Positions 34,089-42,805 of a stretch of DNA of 64,000 nucleotides are shown piece by piece. The translations under genes were made by a program, and so were the position numbers. The notes under the pieces were generated by a model. The model ran no database searches. It was not told where the DNA came from and saw only the letters and a list, made by a program, of their open reading frames with translations. Numbering within the stretch: position 1 is the first letter of the stretch; every line of letters begins with the position of its first letter. Origin of the DNA: JAEUOS01 sp040382235 (GTDB lineage: Bacteria > Pseudomonadota > Gammaproteobacteria > Burkholderiales > JAEUOS01); NCBI GenBank assembly GCA_040382235.1, contig JBEIFV010000010.1, positions 1 to 64,000 of the forward strand, given 5' to 3'.

Positions 34089-36731
34089 ATGCCGAACGAA
34101 TCAACCATCCACGTTGCCGCGCGCTTGCGGCATGCCGGCCTTGCCGTCAGCGCTTCCGGCCTGACGGCCGAAGAGGCGCGGCTGCGACTGGCCGAGGACG
34201 GCCCCAACCTGCTGCCCGGCGGCCAAGCCCGCACCTGGCTTTCCATCGTGGGCGAGACGGTGCGCGAGCCGATGTTCCTGCTGCTGCTCACCGCCGGCAC
34301 CCTGTACCTGGCGTTTGGCGATTTGCAGGAAGGCCTGACGCTCATCGGCTTTGTGGTGGTCACGCTCGGCCTCACGCTGTACCAGGAGGGCAAGACCGAA
34401 CGCGCGGTCGAGGCCTTGCGCGACCTCACCAGCCCGCGTGCGCTGGTGATCCGCGACGGGCGGGCGCAGCGTATCGCCGGTCGCGATGTGGTGCGCGGCG
34501 ACCTGCTGCAACTGGGGGAAGGCGACCGCGTGCCGGCCGATGCCCTGCTGGTCGAAGCCGACGCGCTGCGGGTGGATGAATCATTGCTTACCGGCGAAGC
34601 GGTGCCGGTGGGCAAGCTGGCAACGTCGGCAGACGCGCCGGCCAAGCCACACGCTCAATCCGCGGGCGCGAACACCCCGACACGTCCTGGCGGCGATGAC
34701 CTGCCGCTGGTCTACGCCGGCACCCTGATCGTGCATGGGCACGGCCGCGCGCGCGTCACCGCCACCGGGGCGCGCAGCGAAATCGGGCGCATCGGCGCGG
34801 CGCTGGGCACGCTGGCGGCTGAACGCTCGCCGCTGCAGAAGCAGACCGCGCAGTTGGTACGCAAGCTCGCGCTGCTGGCCCTGGCCTTGAGCCTGGCGCT
34901 GGTACTGGTGCATGGCTTGCTGCGTGGCGACTGGCTGCAGGCGCTGCTGGCCGGAATCGCGCTGGCGATGGCCATGCTGCCCGAGGAGTACCCGGTAGTG
35001 CTCACCGTGTTCCCCGCGCTCGGGGCGCGGCGACTGGCGCGCGAGGGCGTGCTGACACGCCGCATCAATGCCATCGAAACCCTGGGCGCCACCACCGTGC
35101 TGTGCAGCGACAAGACCGGCACTCTCACCGAAAACCGCATGACGGTGTCACACCTGGTGGCCGGCGGCTTGGCGCTGGATGCGCGGCTGGAAGTCGCCAC
35201 GCTTGCCGCGGGCGAGTTGCCCGAAGCGTTTCACACACTGGTGGAGTATTCGATCCTGGCCAGCGTGGTCGATCCCTTCGATCCGATGGAGAAGGCGTTT
35301 CATGCACTGGGCGCGCGCTTCCTGGCGCAAACCGAGCACCTGCACCGCGACTGGCGCCTGGCACAGACTTATGCGCTCAGCCCGGCGCTGCGCGCCATGT
35401 CGCATGTGTGGTCGGCCGCGGACGGCGGCGCGCAAGTGGTGGCGGCCAAGGGGGCGCCGGAGGCGGTGATCGAACTGTGCCATCTCGATGCGGCAAGCGC
35501 AGCGCGCATCGCGGCGGTGGCCGATGCCTTGGCTGCCGACGGCCTGCGCGTGCTGGCGGTGGCCCGCGGCCGCTTCGAAGGCCGGGACTGGCCCGCGGCC
35601 GAGCATGACTTCGATTTCGAGTTCATAGGCATCCTGGGCCTTGCCGACCCGCTGCGCCCCCAGGTTCCGGCCGCGATTGCGGAATGCCGGGCCGCCGGCA
35701 TCCGCGTGCTGATGATCACCGGCGACTATCCGGCCACCGCGCACGCCATTGCGCGCCAGGCCGGCCTGGCCGGCGCGCCGCACGACCTCTTGTCAGGTGA
35801 CGAGATGGCGACGCTGGACGATGCGGCGCTGCGCCGGCGCATGGCGGGCGTCAGTGTCTGCGCGCGCATCGCGCCCGAGCAGAAGCTGCGTATCGTGCAG
35901 GCACTCAAGGCCGGCGGCGAGATCGTGGCCATGACCGGCGACGGCGTCAACGATGCGCCGGCGCTGCGCGCCGCACACGTGGGTATCGCGATGGGTGGGC
36001 GCGGCACCGACGTGGCGCGCGAGGCGGCATCGCTGGTGCTGGTCGAGGACGACTTTGCCGCCATCATGCGCGCGGTGCGGCTGGGGCGCCGCATTTTCGA
36101 CAACCTTCGAAAGTCGATGTCCTACATTCTCGCGGTGCACGTGCCGATCGCCGGCATGGCGCTGCTGCCGGTGCTTTTGGGCTGGCCGGCGCTGCTCTAC
36201 CCGATGCATATCGCGTTGCTGCAGCTGATCATCGACCCGGCCTGCTCGCTGGCCTTCGAAAACGAACCGGCCGAAGCCGATCTGATGCAGCGCCCGCCGC
36301 GTGACGCCGATGCCGCGCTGTTTGGCGGCGCCGCGCTGTGGCTGGCACTGCTGCAGGGGCTGGGCGTGCTGGCGGTAGTGCTCGCGGCCTTTGCCTGGGC
36401 GGCGCTGCGAATGCCTGAAACCGCGGCCCGTGCCTTCGCCTTCGCCACGCTGGTGGTCGCCAATCTTGCGCTGATCTTCTCCAACCGCTGCGGCATGCAA
36501 TCACTGTGGCAGTCGATGCGCAGCCCGAACCGCACGTTGTGGGTGGTCGTCGGGCTCGCGCTCACCCTGTTGCTGGCAGCGCTGTATGTTCCCTGGGCCG
36601 TCGGTGTGCTGCGCTTCGCCCCGCTGCCGGCGCATGAACTGGCTGCCGCCTGCGCGCTTGGCCTGGTCAGCGTGCTTTGGTTCGAAGGCGTCAAATGGAT
36701 GCGCCGACCGGTCGTGGCGCCGCATGGGTAG
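34089..36731 (+). CDS. P-type ATPase, type II-like cation pump
   Basis: An 880-residue ATPase. ASGLTAEEARLRLAEDGPNLLP is the N-terminal cation-ATPase domain, and DESLLTGEAVPVGK is the actuator loop. Transmembrane helix 4 reads AMLPEEYPVVLTVFPALGARRLA rather than PEGLP. The phosphorylation site is VLCSDKTGTLTENRM and the hinge is MTGDGVNDAPALRAAHVGIAMG. The PEEYPVV variant marks a distinct subgroup whose cargo I cannot name. The gene follows VIT with a 7-bp gap. ATG 34089 was chosen because upstream codons overlap the VIT gene in another frame. Confidence 0.88.
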   Translation: MPNESTIHVAARLRHAGLAVSASGLTAEEARLRLAEDGPNLLPGGQARTWLSIVGETVREPMFLLLLTAGTLYLAFGDLQEGLTLIGFVVVTLGLTLYQEGKTERAVEALRDLTSPRALVIRDGRAQRIAGRDVVRGDLLQLGEGDRVPADALLVEADALRVDESLLTGEAVPVGKLATSADAPAKPHAQSAGANTPTRPGGDDLPLVYAGTLIVHGHGRARVTATGARSEIGRIGAALGTLAAERSPLQKQTAQLVRKLALLALALSLALVLVHGLLRGDWLQALLAGIALAMAMLPEEYPVVLTVFPALGARRLAREGVLTRRINAIETLGATTVLCSDKTGTLTENRMTVSHLVAGGLALDARLEVATLAAGELPEAFHTLVEYSILASVVDPFDPMEKAFHALGARFLAQTEHLHRDWRLAQTYALSPALRAMSHVWSAADGGAQVVAAKGAPEAVIELCHLDAASAARIAAVADALAADGLRVLAVARGRFEGRDWPAAEHDFDFEFIGILGLADPLRPQVPAAIAECRAAGIRVLMITGDYPATAHAIARQAGLAGAPHDLLSGDEMATLDDAALRRRMAGVSVCARIAPEQKLRIVQALKAGGEIVAMTGDGVNDAPALRAAHVGIAMGGRGTDVAREAASLVLVEDDFAAIMRAVRLGRRIFDNLRKSMSYILAVHVPIAGMALLPVLLGWPALLYPMHIALLQLIIDPACSLAFENEPAEADLMQRPPRDADAALFGGAALWLALLQGLGVLAVVLAAFAWAALRMPETAARAFAFATLVVANLALIFSNRCGMQSLWQSMRSPNRTLWVVVGLALTLLLAALYVPWAVGVLRFAPLPAHELAAACALGLVSVLWFEGVKWMRRPVVAPHG

Positions 36732-36803
36732 GTACATGGAAATGGCGGCGCCTGGCCGTGAACAACGTGGCGCTGTTTCGCGTGGTCACCCTGGCCGCTG
36801 CCG

Positions 36804-36983
36804 TTGCCGCAACTCACGTATGCGCCGCAGCTGAACCTCACCCCCGCCGCGTTCACCGCCGATTGCCTCGATGAAACCGTCGCGCGGGTGGCCTTGAAAC
36901 GCAACGCGCTACGCCAGGAGAAGATCGTCGAGGAGATCGAGGTGATGCTTTCCTCCGCGATGGCGCTGGCGGAACGCGCGTGA
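36804..36983 (+). pseudogene. possible truncated gene fragment
   Basis: An open frame without a proper start encodes about 59 residues with protein-like composition: PQLTYAPQLNLTPAAFTAD near the start, then RQEKIVEEIEVMLSSAMALAERA to the stop at 36983. The end looks like a charged alpha-helix. I do not recognise it. It may be the C-terminal remnant of a lost gene. The rest of 36732-37095 holds nothing else that I can support. Confidence 0.3.
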
Positions 36984-37095
36984 ACGGCCCTGCTTGTAAG
37001 GTGCGCGGCGGCAAGCGCAAGCCGCCATCATTTCGCGAACCCGCACGCCAGCGTGCTAGCATGTGTCTACATGGATATACGTGGAGATGAAGCTT

Positions 37096-37344
37096 ATGCG
37101 GCTGCAAGTGGCGAAATGGGGAAACAGCCTGGCGGTACGTCTGCCCACCGAGTGCTTGCGGGCAACCGGGCTCAAGGAGGGCGATAGCGTGCTTGCCGAA
37201 GTCGGGCGGGCGGGGGAGATCACGCTCACACCTGCGCAGGCTTTCGACAAGGCCGCCTTCCTCAAAAGGGCGCGCAAGCGGCGCGCGGCGATGCCGATGA
37301 CTTCCGCCACGATGGCGACGCTGCGGCAAGAGGAGCGCTATTGA
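37096..37344 (+). CDS. AbrB/MazE-type antitoxin of a PIN toxin pair
   Basis: An 82-residue protein with the swapped-hairpin AbrB fold: LQVAKWGNSLAVRLPTECLRATGLKEGDSVLAEVGRAGEITLTP. The KWGNSLAVRLP block is diagnostic. The tail (RARKRRAAMPMTSATMATLRQEERY) is the toxin-binding part. ATG 37096 is about 10 nt from GGAG; 37087 and 37063 are alternative starts. The stop overlaps the ATG of the toxin gene. It should neutralise the toxin and repress the pair. Confidence 0.85.
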   Translation: MRLQVAKWGNSLAVRLPTECLRATGLKEGDSVLAEVGRAGEITLTPAQAFDKAAFLKRARKRRAAMPMTSATMATLRQEERY

Positions 37345-37766
37345 TGATCTATGTCGATACCAGCGCGGCCATCCCGCTGTTTGTCACTGAACCGGCAAGC
37401 GACGCGGTGGACGCCTGGTTCGAGTCGTGCGACCAGACGCTGATTTCCTCTGACTGGATTCTGACCGAGTTCGCCAGCGCCTTGTCGATCAAGGAGCGGC
37501 GTGGCGAGATCGAGCCAAAGCAGGCGCAGACCGCCTGGAAAGATTTTGAAGACTTTTGCCGATCCGGGCTGCGACTTGTTCCGGTCAGCAGGCAAGGCTT
37601 TCAGCATGCCGCGCGCCTTGCCCGCAATGCCCGCAGGGGCCTGCGTTCCGGCGACTCGCTGCATTTGTCCATGGCGCTGGAGCTTGGCGCTGCCGGCATT
37701 GCCACCGCGGACGCGATTCTGGCCAAGAACGCCAGGTCGATGGGGCTGGCGGTGAATCGGTTCTGA
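37344..37766 (+). CDS. PIN-domain (VapC-type) toxin ribonuclease
   Basis: A 140-residue PIN-domain protein. Acidic metal-binding residues are present in YVDTSAAIPLF (first Asp), SSDWILTEFASAL (Glu), LRSGDSLHLSMAL (Asp) and IATADAILAKNA (Asp), so the active site is complete. VapC toxins cleave tRNA or rRNA. Translation is coupled to the antitoxin by a one-base overlap (TGATG). Confidence 0.88.
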   Translation: MIYVDTSAAIPLFVTEPASDAVDAWFESCDQTLISSDWILTEFASALSIKERRGEIEPKQAQTAWKDFEDFCRSGLRLVPVSRQGFQHAARLARNARRGLRSGDSLHLSMALELGAAGIATADAILAKNARSMGLAVNRF

Positions 37767-37837
37767 AACGCGGTTCGACCAGGCTCTGACGGGGGACACG
37801 GGCCAAGTTCAAGTCGCCTCGAAGACGATGGTGAGGC

Positions 37838-38887
37838 TCAACTTTTCTGCCCGGCCTCATACCAGCCGCGACTGGAATTGACAACCCCCACCACCACCAG
37901 CATCAGCGGCACTTCGATCAGCACACCGACCACGGTGGCCAGCGCCGCACCCGAATCGAAGCCGAACAGGCTGATCGCCGCGGCTACCGCCAACTCGAAA
38001 AAGTTCGAGGCGCCGATCAGTGCCGAAGGGCAGGCCACGCAGTGCGCTTCGCCGGCGCGCCGGTTGAGCCAGTAGGCCAGGCCCGAGTTGAACAACACCT
38101 GGATCAGGATCGGCACCGCCAGCATGGCGATGACCAATGGCTGCTTCAGGATCGCCTCGCCCTGGAATGCGAACAGCAACACCAGGGTGGCCAGCAGGGC
38201 GGCGATCGACAGGGGGCCGAGCCTTGCCAGTGCGGCATCGAAAGCGGCCTGGCCGCGCCGCAACAAGAGCTTGCGCCAGACTTGGGCGATCGCCACCGGA
38301 ATCACGATGTACAGCACCACCGAGGTGAAAAGCGTAGCCCACGGCACGGTGATGGAGGAAATGCCCAGCAGCAATGCCACGATGGGTGCGAAAGCGAAAA
38401 TCATGATGGTGTCGTTCAAGGCCACTTGCGACAGGGTGAACATGGGATCGCCACCGGTCAGCCGGCTCCATACGAACACCATCGCGGTACACGGTGCGGC
38501 GGCCAGCAGGATCAGCCCCGCCACGTAACTGTCCAGTTGCGCGGCTGGCAAGTGCGGAGCGAACACATGGCGGATGAATATGTAGGCCAAGAGCGCCATC
38601 GAAAACGGCTTGACCGCCCAGTTGACGAAAAGCGTGATGCCGATGCCGCGCCAGTGGCTGCCGACTTGTGAAAGGGCGCGGAAATCGACCTTCAGCAGCA
38701 TCGGAATGATCATCACCCAGATCAACAAGCCCACCGGCAGGTTGACCTGCGCCACTTCCATGCGGCCGACCGCCTGGAACACGCCGGGCAGGGTCTGGCC
38801 CAGGGCGACACCGATGACGATGCACAGGAACACCCACACCGTGAGGTAGCGTTCGAACCGATTCATCGGTGCGATGCTGGCGCGCAT
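37838..38887 (-). CDS. acr3: Acr3-family arsenite efflux transporter
   Basis: An arsenite exporter of the Acr3 (BART) family of about 349 residues with ten transmembrane helices. LAAAPCTAMVFVWSRLTGGDP carries the essential Cys and is diagnostic. QVALNDTIMIFAFAPIV and PSALIGASNFFELAVAAAI, a later family block, are also present. It exports As(III), the product of ArsC encoded just upstream. In-frame starts at 38926, 38887 and 38866 are possible. It is the last gene of the leftward arsR-arsI-arsC-acr3 operon. Confidence 0.92.
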   Translation of the reverse strand: MRASIAPMNRFERYLTVWVFLCIVIGVALGQTLPGVFQAVGRMEVAQVNLPVGLLIWVMIIPMLLKVDFRALSQVGSHWRGIGITLFVNWAVKPFSMALLAYIFIRHVFAPHLPAAQLDSYVAGLILLAAAPCTAMVFVWSRLTGGDPMFTLSQVALNDTIMIFAFAPIVALLLGISSITVPWATLFTSVVLYIVIPVAIAQVWRKLLLRRGQAAFDAALARLGPLSIAALLATLVLLFAFQGEAILKQPLVIAMLAVPILIQVLFNSGLAYWLNRRAGEAHCVACPSALIGASNFFELAVAAAISLFGFDSGAALATVVGVLIEVPLMLVVVGVVNSSRGWYEAGQKS

Positions 38888-38933
38888 TTCAGCGGTTTGC
38901 GGGGGCTTGATCACGGGCGGGTGCACGACACAT

Positions 38934-39428
38934 CTAGCGGCGAGCGATATTGGAGAGTGCCTGCTGCAGGCTCGGGTGATCCATGCTTTTCAGTGGCAGC
39001 GCCAGCAATTGCAGCATGCGATAGCCGATCGCCTGGCGCGTCAGTTCGAAGGCCTGGCGCCTGGCATCATCCCCGCCCACGGTGTTGGACGGGTCTGGGT
39101 AGCCCCAATGCATGCGCAGCGGGTTGCCCGGCCAGGCCGGACAGGACTCGTTTGCCGCGCTGTCGCACACCGTGATGACGATGCGCATCGCGGGTGCGCC
39201 GGCTGGCGTGAATTCGTCCCAGCTCTTGCTTCTGAGGTCGCGGGTGTCCACCCCGGCGTTGGCCAGTGCTTCGAGCGCGAACGGGTTGATGCGGCCACTC
39301 GGCGCACTGCCCGCGCTGTAGCCGCGCACGTCAAGCCCGAGGCGCGCGGCCCAGTGGTTGAGCATGCCTTCGCCCAGCACGCTGCGGGCGGAGTTGTGGG
39401 TGCACAGGATCAGGATATTGGTGGTCAT
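38934..39428 (-). CDS. arsC: arsenate reductase, low-molecular-weight phosphatase-like
   Basis: A 164-residue arsenate reductase of the LMW-PTP fold. The P-loop LCTHNSARS holds the nucleophile Cys9 and Arg. The second pair lies in VITVCDSAANESCPAWPG, as in thioredoxin- or mycothiol/glutaredoxin-coupled ArsC. WGYPDPSNTVGGDD is the acid loop with the general-acid Asp. It converts arsenate to arsenite for export by Acr3, encoded 8-47 bp downstream. ATG 39428 begins MTTNILIL; upstream in-frame codons are arginine-rich and not credible. Confidence 0.92.
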   Translation of the reverse strand: MTTNILILCTHNSARSVLGEGMLNHWAARLGLDVRGYSAGSAPSGRINPFALEALANAGVDTRDLRSKSWDEFTPAGAPAMRIVITVCDSAANESCPAWPGNPLRMHWGYPDPSNTVGGDDARRQAFELTRQAIGYRMLQLLALPLKSMDHPSLQQALSNIARR

Positions 39429-39549
39429 CGCCTTGGTCGTCTTGCAGCGGCTACAGTCGGTCAGCCTTCGCGGTCGGTACGGCACATGCGTATCGCGCAG
39501 GTGCCGCACCAACAACGCGACCAGAGGTGCTTGCGGCCGTGCGTATGGC

Positions 39550-40092
39550 TCAGCAACAGGACTTGGCCGCCTTGACCGCGATGTCAATCGGCTTGCCGCG
39601 TGAGGCGGGCGCCAATGCCGCGGGCGCGGTGACCCGATTCGTCGCTGTCGCCGTGACGCCGGTCTCACTGCGTGGCGCGCAACACGCGGGCCCGGCCGCG
39701 ACTGCCGCCGGCGCTTCTTCATGAAACACCGGGATATTGCCCAAGGTATGAAACTGCTCCCAGGCGATGCCCTGCGGGTCGGTGATCCAGTGCTTTTCGC
39801 TGCGTGCATAGCAGCAGGTGGTTGCGCCCTCGTCCAGCAGCGCCATGTCGGCGCCTTCGGCGCGCGCCTTGAGTACCGCGAGTTCTTCGGTGCTGTCGGT
39901 CTGGAAGCCCAAGTGATCGATGCCCGGCGTGCTGCCGCGGGTGGAGATCGCGAAGTTGATGCGCGGGTCCTCGATCATCCATTTGGCGTAGTCTGGCTCG
40001 ACCCGGGTCGGTTCGGCGGCGAAGAGTTTGGAGTAGAAGCCGATGCTCTTGGCAAGATCATCGACATGCAGGTGGACGTGAAAGCGGTTCAT
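39550..40092 (-). CDS. arsI: ArsI/CadI-type glyoxalase-fold organoarsenical lyase
   Basis: A 180-residue VOC-fold protein. VHLHVDDLAKSIGFYSKLF is the first module. GIDHLGFQ supplies a metal ligand His, and TTCCYARSEKHW carries the vicinal Cys pair (93, 94) that in ArsI binds trivalent organoarsenicals. IAWEQFHTLG has the last ligand Glu. ArsI cleaves the C-As bond of methylarsenite. The C-terminal tail is Cys-rich (GPACCAPRS, and a final SCC), an extra possible As site. ATG 40092 has GGAGAACC upstream. Second gene of the ars operon. Confidence 0.9.
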   Translation of the reverse strand: MNRFHVHLHVDDLAKSIGFYSKLFAAEPTRVEPDYAKWMIEDPRINFAISTRGSTPGIDHLGFQTDSTEELAVLKARAEGADMALLDEGATTCCYARSEKHWITDPQGIAWEQFHTLGNIPVFHEEAPAAVAAGPACCAPRSETGVTATATNRVTAPAALAPASRGKPIDIAVKAAKSCC

Positions 40093-40105
40093 GGTGGTTC
40101 TCCGT

Positions 40106-40447
40106 TCAGGGGGTGGTGCAAGCGCCGGCGTCACAGCCAGGCGCGGTGGTTTCAAGGCAGGCTTCGCCCTGGCAACAGTTGTGGGTGAGATAGGCCAGTA
40201 CTTCTTTCATGCGGCCGAATGCCGCGCGATAGATCAGGTTGCGACCGTCGCGCTCTTGCGTTGTGAGGCCGGCATGCACCAGGTCCTTCAGGTGGAACGA
40301 GAGCGTGGTGGCGGCTACTTCGAGCGCTTCGGCCAGCGCGCCGGGAGTGAGGCCGGCGGGGCCGGCGACCACCAGGGCGCGAAAGACCTGCAGTCGCACT
40401 GGTTGGGCCAGGGCGCTCAAGCATTTGACGATGTCTGATTCTTCCAT
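40106..40447 (-). CDS. arsR: ArsR-family arsenic-responsive repressor
   Basis: A 113-residue repressor. LSALAQPVRLQVFRALVVAG and LTPGALAEALEVAATTLSFHLKDLVHAGLTTQERDGRNLIYRA form the winged helix. The C-terminus HNCCQGEACLETTAPGCDAGAC is Cys-rich, offering an As(III) site of the type seen in proteobacterial ArsR with C-terminal cysteine pairs. The start at ATG 40447 lies 6 nt after a near-consensus -10 box, so the mRNA would be leaderless; an upstream in-frame ATG at 40474 would fall within the promoter spacer. First gene of the ars operon. Confidence 0.9.
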   Translation of the reverse strand: MEESDIVKCLSALAQPVRLQVFRALVVAGPAGLTPGALAEALEVAATTLSFHLKDLVHAGLTTQERDGRNLIYRAAFGRMKEVLAYLTHNCCQGEACLETTAPGCDAGACTTP

Positions 40448-40448
40448 A

Positions 40449-40482
40449 ATTCGATTATCGTCGAATAATTGCATGATGTCAA
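40449..40482 (-). promoter_or_regulatory. ars operon promoter and operator
   Basis: Reading leftward: TTGACA (40482-40477), a 17-bp spacer and GATAAT (40459-40454), a near-consensus sigma-70 promoter. The inverted repeat ATTCGA (40449-40454) / TCGAAT (40461-40466) overlaps the -10 box, a good site for ArsR repression. Confidence 0.8.
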
Positions 40483-40788
40483 GGCCGACGCACGAGAGGA
40501 TTTTCTTTCTCGATGGCAAACGAGGGATTGCAACCGGGTGTTGGCTCGGCGCGCAGCCACTGCCATGGCGCCGCCGAACAGGTGCCGGTTTCTTCCTCAA
40601 GCAGATGCGTGAAGACGAAGAACGCGCGAATCGGCAGCGTTGAGCCAGGCGTGGCGACGAGGCGTCGCAGTCGCCCGCAGAATAAAATGCAGGATCCAGG
40701 CGCTTGGCGGTCGCGCAGCCCGTCTGCGTGACGTGCACGCGTCGCGCAAGCAGCCCACCGATTTCCGGCCTTCAACTCGACTTGCCCA
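40483..40788. other. 306-bp divergent spacer
   Basis: This lies between the ars promoter and the rightward methyltransferase gene. Nothing beyond the likely promoter region is visible: no credible small ORF, repeat or RNA gene. Confidence 0.35.
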
Positions 40789-41496
40789 ATGACTACTGCC
40801 ATCGAAACCCTGCCCCTGATTGACGACGAACTGGATTTTTTGGCGGACCTGGTGCCGCTCGCCGGCTGCGACATCATCGAGCTCGGCTGCGGTAGCGCCG
40901 GCTTGGCGCGTTCGCTGCTCTCGCGCCACCCGGGCAGCCGGGTCACCGGCCTTGAAGTCGACGTGCGCCAGCATGCAAAAAATCTCGCATCGCCACAAAC
41001 CTGTTTGACCTTCATCGCCGCCGGCGCCGAAGCCATTCCGTTTCCCGCCGCCAGCTTCGATCTGGCCCTGATGCTGAAGTCGCTGCACCATGTGCCGCTG
41101 CCGCTGATGGCGCAGGCGCTGGGCGAAGTGGCGCGGGTGTTGCGGCCGGGCGGGCACCTGTATGTGTCGGAGCCGGTCTATGCCGGGCCGTTCAACGAGG
41201 TGGTGCGCCTGTTCAACGATGAAGGCGTGGTGCGGGCGGCGGCACAGGCGGCGCTGGATCAGGCGCTGTTGTGCGGCCAGTGGGAGCAGGTCGCCGATTT
41301 GCGCTTCGATACGCCGATGTTGTTTCGCGACTTCGCCGATTTCGAGCGGCGCATCATGCGCGCGACTTTTGCCGATCACCGCATCGACGATGCCTTGCTG
41401 GCAATGGTGCGCGCGGCCTTCGAGCCACACTGCGGTGCCGACGGCGCGCGCTTCGTTCGCGCGATGCATGTGCGACTGTTGCGGCGCTGCGCATAA
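40789..41496 (+). CDS. class I SAM-dependent methyltransferase
   Basis: A 235-residue cytosolic methyltransferase: DIIELGCGSAGLARSLLSRHPGSRVTGLEVD (motifs I and II), PFPAASFDLALMLKSLHHVP (motif IV region) and EVARVLRPGGHLYVSEPVY (motif V). It lacks the paired cysteines of ArsM, so arsenite methylation is unlikely although the ars operon is adjacent. The substrate is unknown. Start ATG 40789. Confidence 0.82.
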   Translation: MTTAIETLPLIDDELDFLADLVPLAGCDIIELGCGSAGLARSLLSRHPGSRVTGLEVDVRQHAKNLASPQTCLTFIAAGAEAIPFPAASFDLALMLKSLHHVPLPLMAQALGEVARVLRPGGHLYVSEPVYAGPFNEVVRLFNDEGVVRAAAQAALDQALLCGQWEQVADLRFDTPMLFRDFADFERRIMRATFADHRIDDALLAMVRAAFEPHCGADGARFVRAMHVRLLRRCA

Positions 41497-41649
41497 ATCG
41501 CTTAAAGCTTGCACTGGATCAAGCCGGAATGGCGCCAGACTGTTCCAATTGAATCTCTCATTTAAGTCCACTGGGGGATTGAAGATGAAAGTGAAGGGTG
41601 CAAGCAGCGTGTGCATCCGGTACGTTCGCCACCTGGGCAGGACAGGCGC

Positions 41650-42093
41650 ATGAGCCATGCCATTGAAGTCAATCTGAAACAGGAGCGGGACTACCGCTTC
41701 GCGATCGAATTCGGCCCGGGCGTGCCGGTGCTGTATGGCGACGAAGCGCCGCCGCTGGGCGCCGGCAGCGGGCCGACACCGGTGCAGCTGCTGGCCGCCG
41801 CGGTCGGCAATTGCCTGTCCGACAGCCTGTACTTCGCGCTTGCGAAATTCAAACAGGATCCGCAGGGCATCGCCACCAAAGTGAGCGCCACCATCGACCG
41901 CAACGCCGAAGGGCGCATGCGCGTGACCCGCATGCAGGTCAGCGTCAAACTGGGCGCCGCCGCCGCTGCGATCCAGCATCTCGATCGGGTGCTGGCGCAG
42001 TTCGAGGGCTTCTGCACCGTGGCGCAAAGCGTGGGGCAGGGGATTCCGATCGACGTCAGCGTCTTCGACGGCGCCGATGTAAAAGTCAAATGA
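41650..42093 (+). CDS. OsmC-family protein
   Basis: A 147-residue OsmC/Ohr-fold protein. GSGPTPVQLLAAAVGNCLSDSLYFALAK is the central helix with its Cys. The second cysteine is in FEGFCTVAQSVGQGIPIDV. This arrangement is like YhfA/OsmC proteins that reduce organic hydroperoxides through a Cys pair, though the general function of this subgroup is not established. A 22-codon frame just upstream (41585-41653) overlaps its ATG, and a GGGGGA box precedes that frame. The methyltransferase gene follows 7 bp downstream, suggesting an operon. Confidence 0.82.
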   Translation: MSHAIEVNLKQERDYRFAIEFGPGVPVLYGDEAPPLGAGSGPTPVQLLAAAVGNCLSDSLYFALAKFKQDPQGIATKVSATIDRNAEGRMRVTRMQVSVKLGAAAAAIQHLDRVLAQFEGFCTVAQSVGQGIPIDVSVFDGADVKVK

Positions 42094-42100
42094 GGATTCG

Positions 42101-42772
42101 ATGAGCAACGCAATGGAAGGCCACGCGCCGCGCAAAACCCACGCGCAGGCGCTCGAACGCTGGAACGGCCGCTATGCCGCACCCGGGTTTCTGTTCGGCG
42201 AGGCGCCCAACGCCTATCTCGCGTCGAAGGAGGCCGATCTTCCCAGGCACGGGCGCGCCTTGTCGGTTGCCGACGGCGAAGGCCGCAACAGCGTCTGGCT
42301 GGCGCAACACGGCCTGTCGGTCGACGCGCTGGACTTCTCGCCGGTGGCGGTGGCCAAGGCGCGGGCGCTGGCTGCCGCCCGTGGCGTGAAAGTGAATTTC
42401 GCGGTGGCCAACGTGGTGGCGCTGGATTGGCCGGTCGCCACCTATGACGTGATCGCGGCGATCTTCATCCAGTTCGCCACACCTGCCGAACGTGCGCGCC
42501 TGTTTGCCTGGTTCAAGCGCGCGCTCAAGCCGGGCGGAATCCTCATTCTGCAGGGTTATCGCGTCGAACAACTCGGCTACCGCACCGGCGGTCCGCCGGA
42601 GATCGACCATTTGTACACGCCCACCATGGTGCGCGAAGCGTTCGCCGATTGCGAGATCCTTGAGATGGCGGACTACGACGCCCTGATCCACGAAGGCAGC
42701 GGGCACAGCGGCATGTCGGCGTTGCTGGGGGCGTCGGTGAGGAAGCCCGCCGTTATGCATGCCAAGGCATGA
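42101..42772 (+). CDS. SAM-dependent methyltransferase, TehB/thiol-methyltransferase-like
   Basis: A 223-residue protein beginning ALERWNGRYAAPGFLFGEAPNAYLAS, the usual lead of TehB-like and thiopurine/chalcogen methyltransferases. ALSVADGEGRNSVWLAQHGLSVDALDFSPVAVAKARALAAARG is the SAM-binding site. FKRALKPGGILILQGYRVEQLGYRTGGPP follows. It may methylate tellurite, selenite or small thiols; this is family-level inference. It sits 7 bp after the OsmC gene. Confidence 0.85.
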   Translation: MSNAMEGHAPRKTHAQALERWNGRYAAPGFLFGEAPNAYLASKEADLPRHGRALSVADGEGRNSVWLAQHGLSVDALDFSPVAVAKARALAAARGVKVNFAVANVVALDWPVATYDVIAAIFIQFATPAERARLFAWFKRALKPGGILILQGYRVEQLGYRTGGPPEIDHLYTPTMVREAFADCEILEMADYDALIHEGSGHSGMSALLGASVRKPAVMHAKA

Positions 42773-42805
42773 TGGCGCGCCACGCACCCTGAAACTCGCA
42801 CGGCA

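Noticed and set aside
41585..41653. 22-codon frame overlapping the OsmC start, possible leader peptide
   Set aside because: It has a GGGGGA box, but no attenuator hairpin or regulatory codon run is visible.
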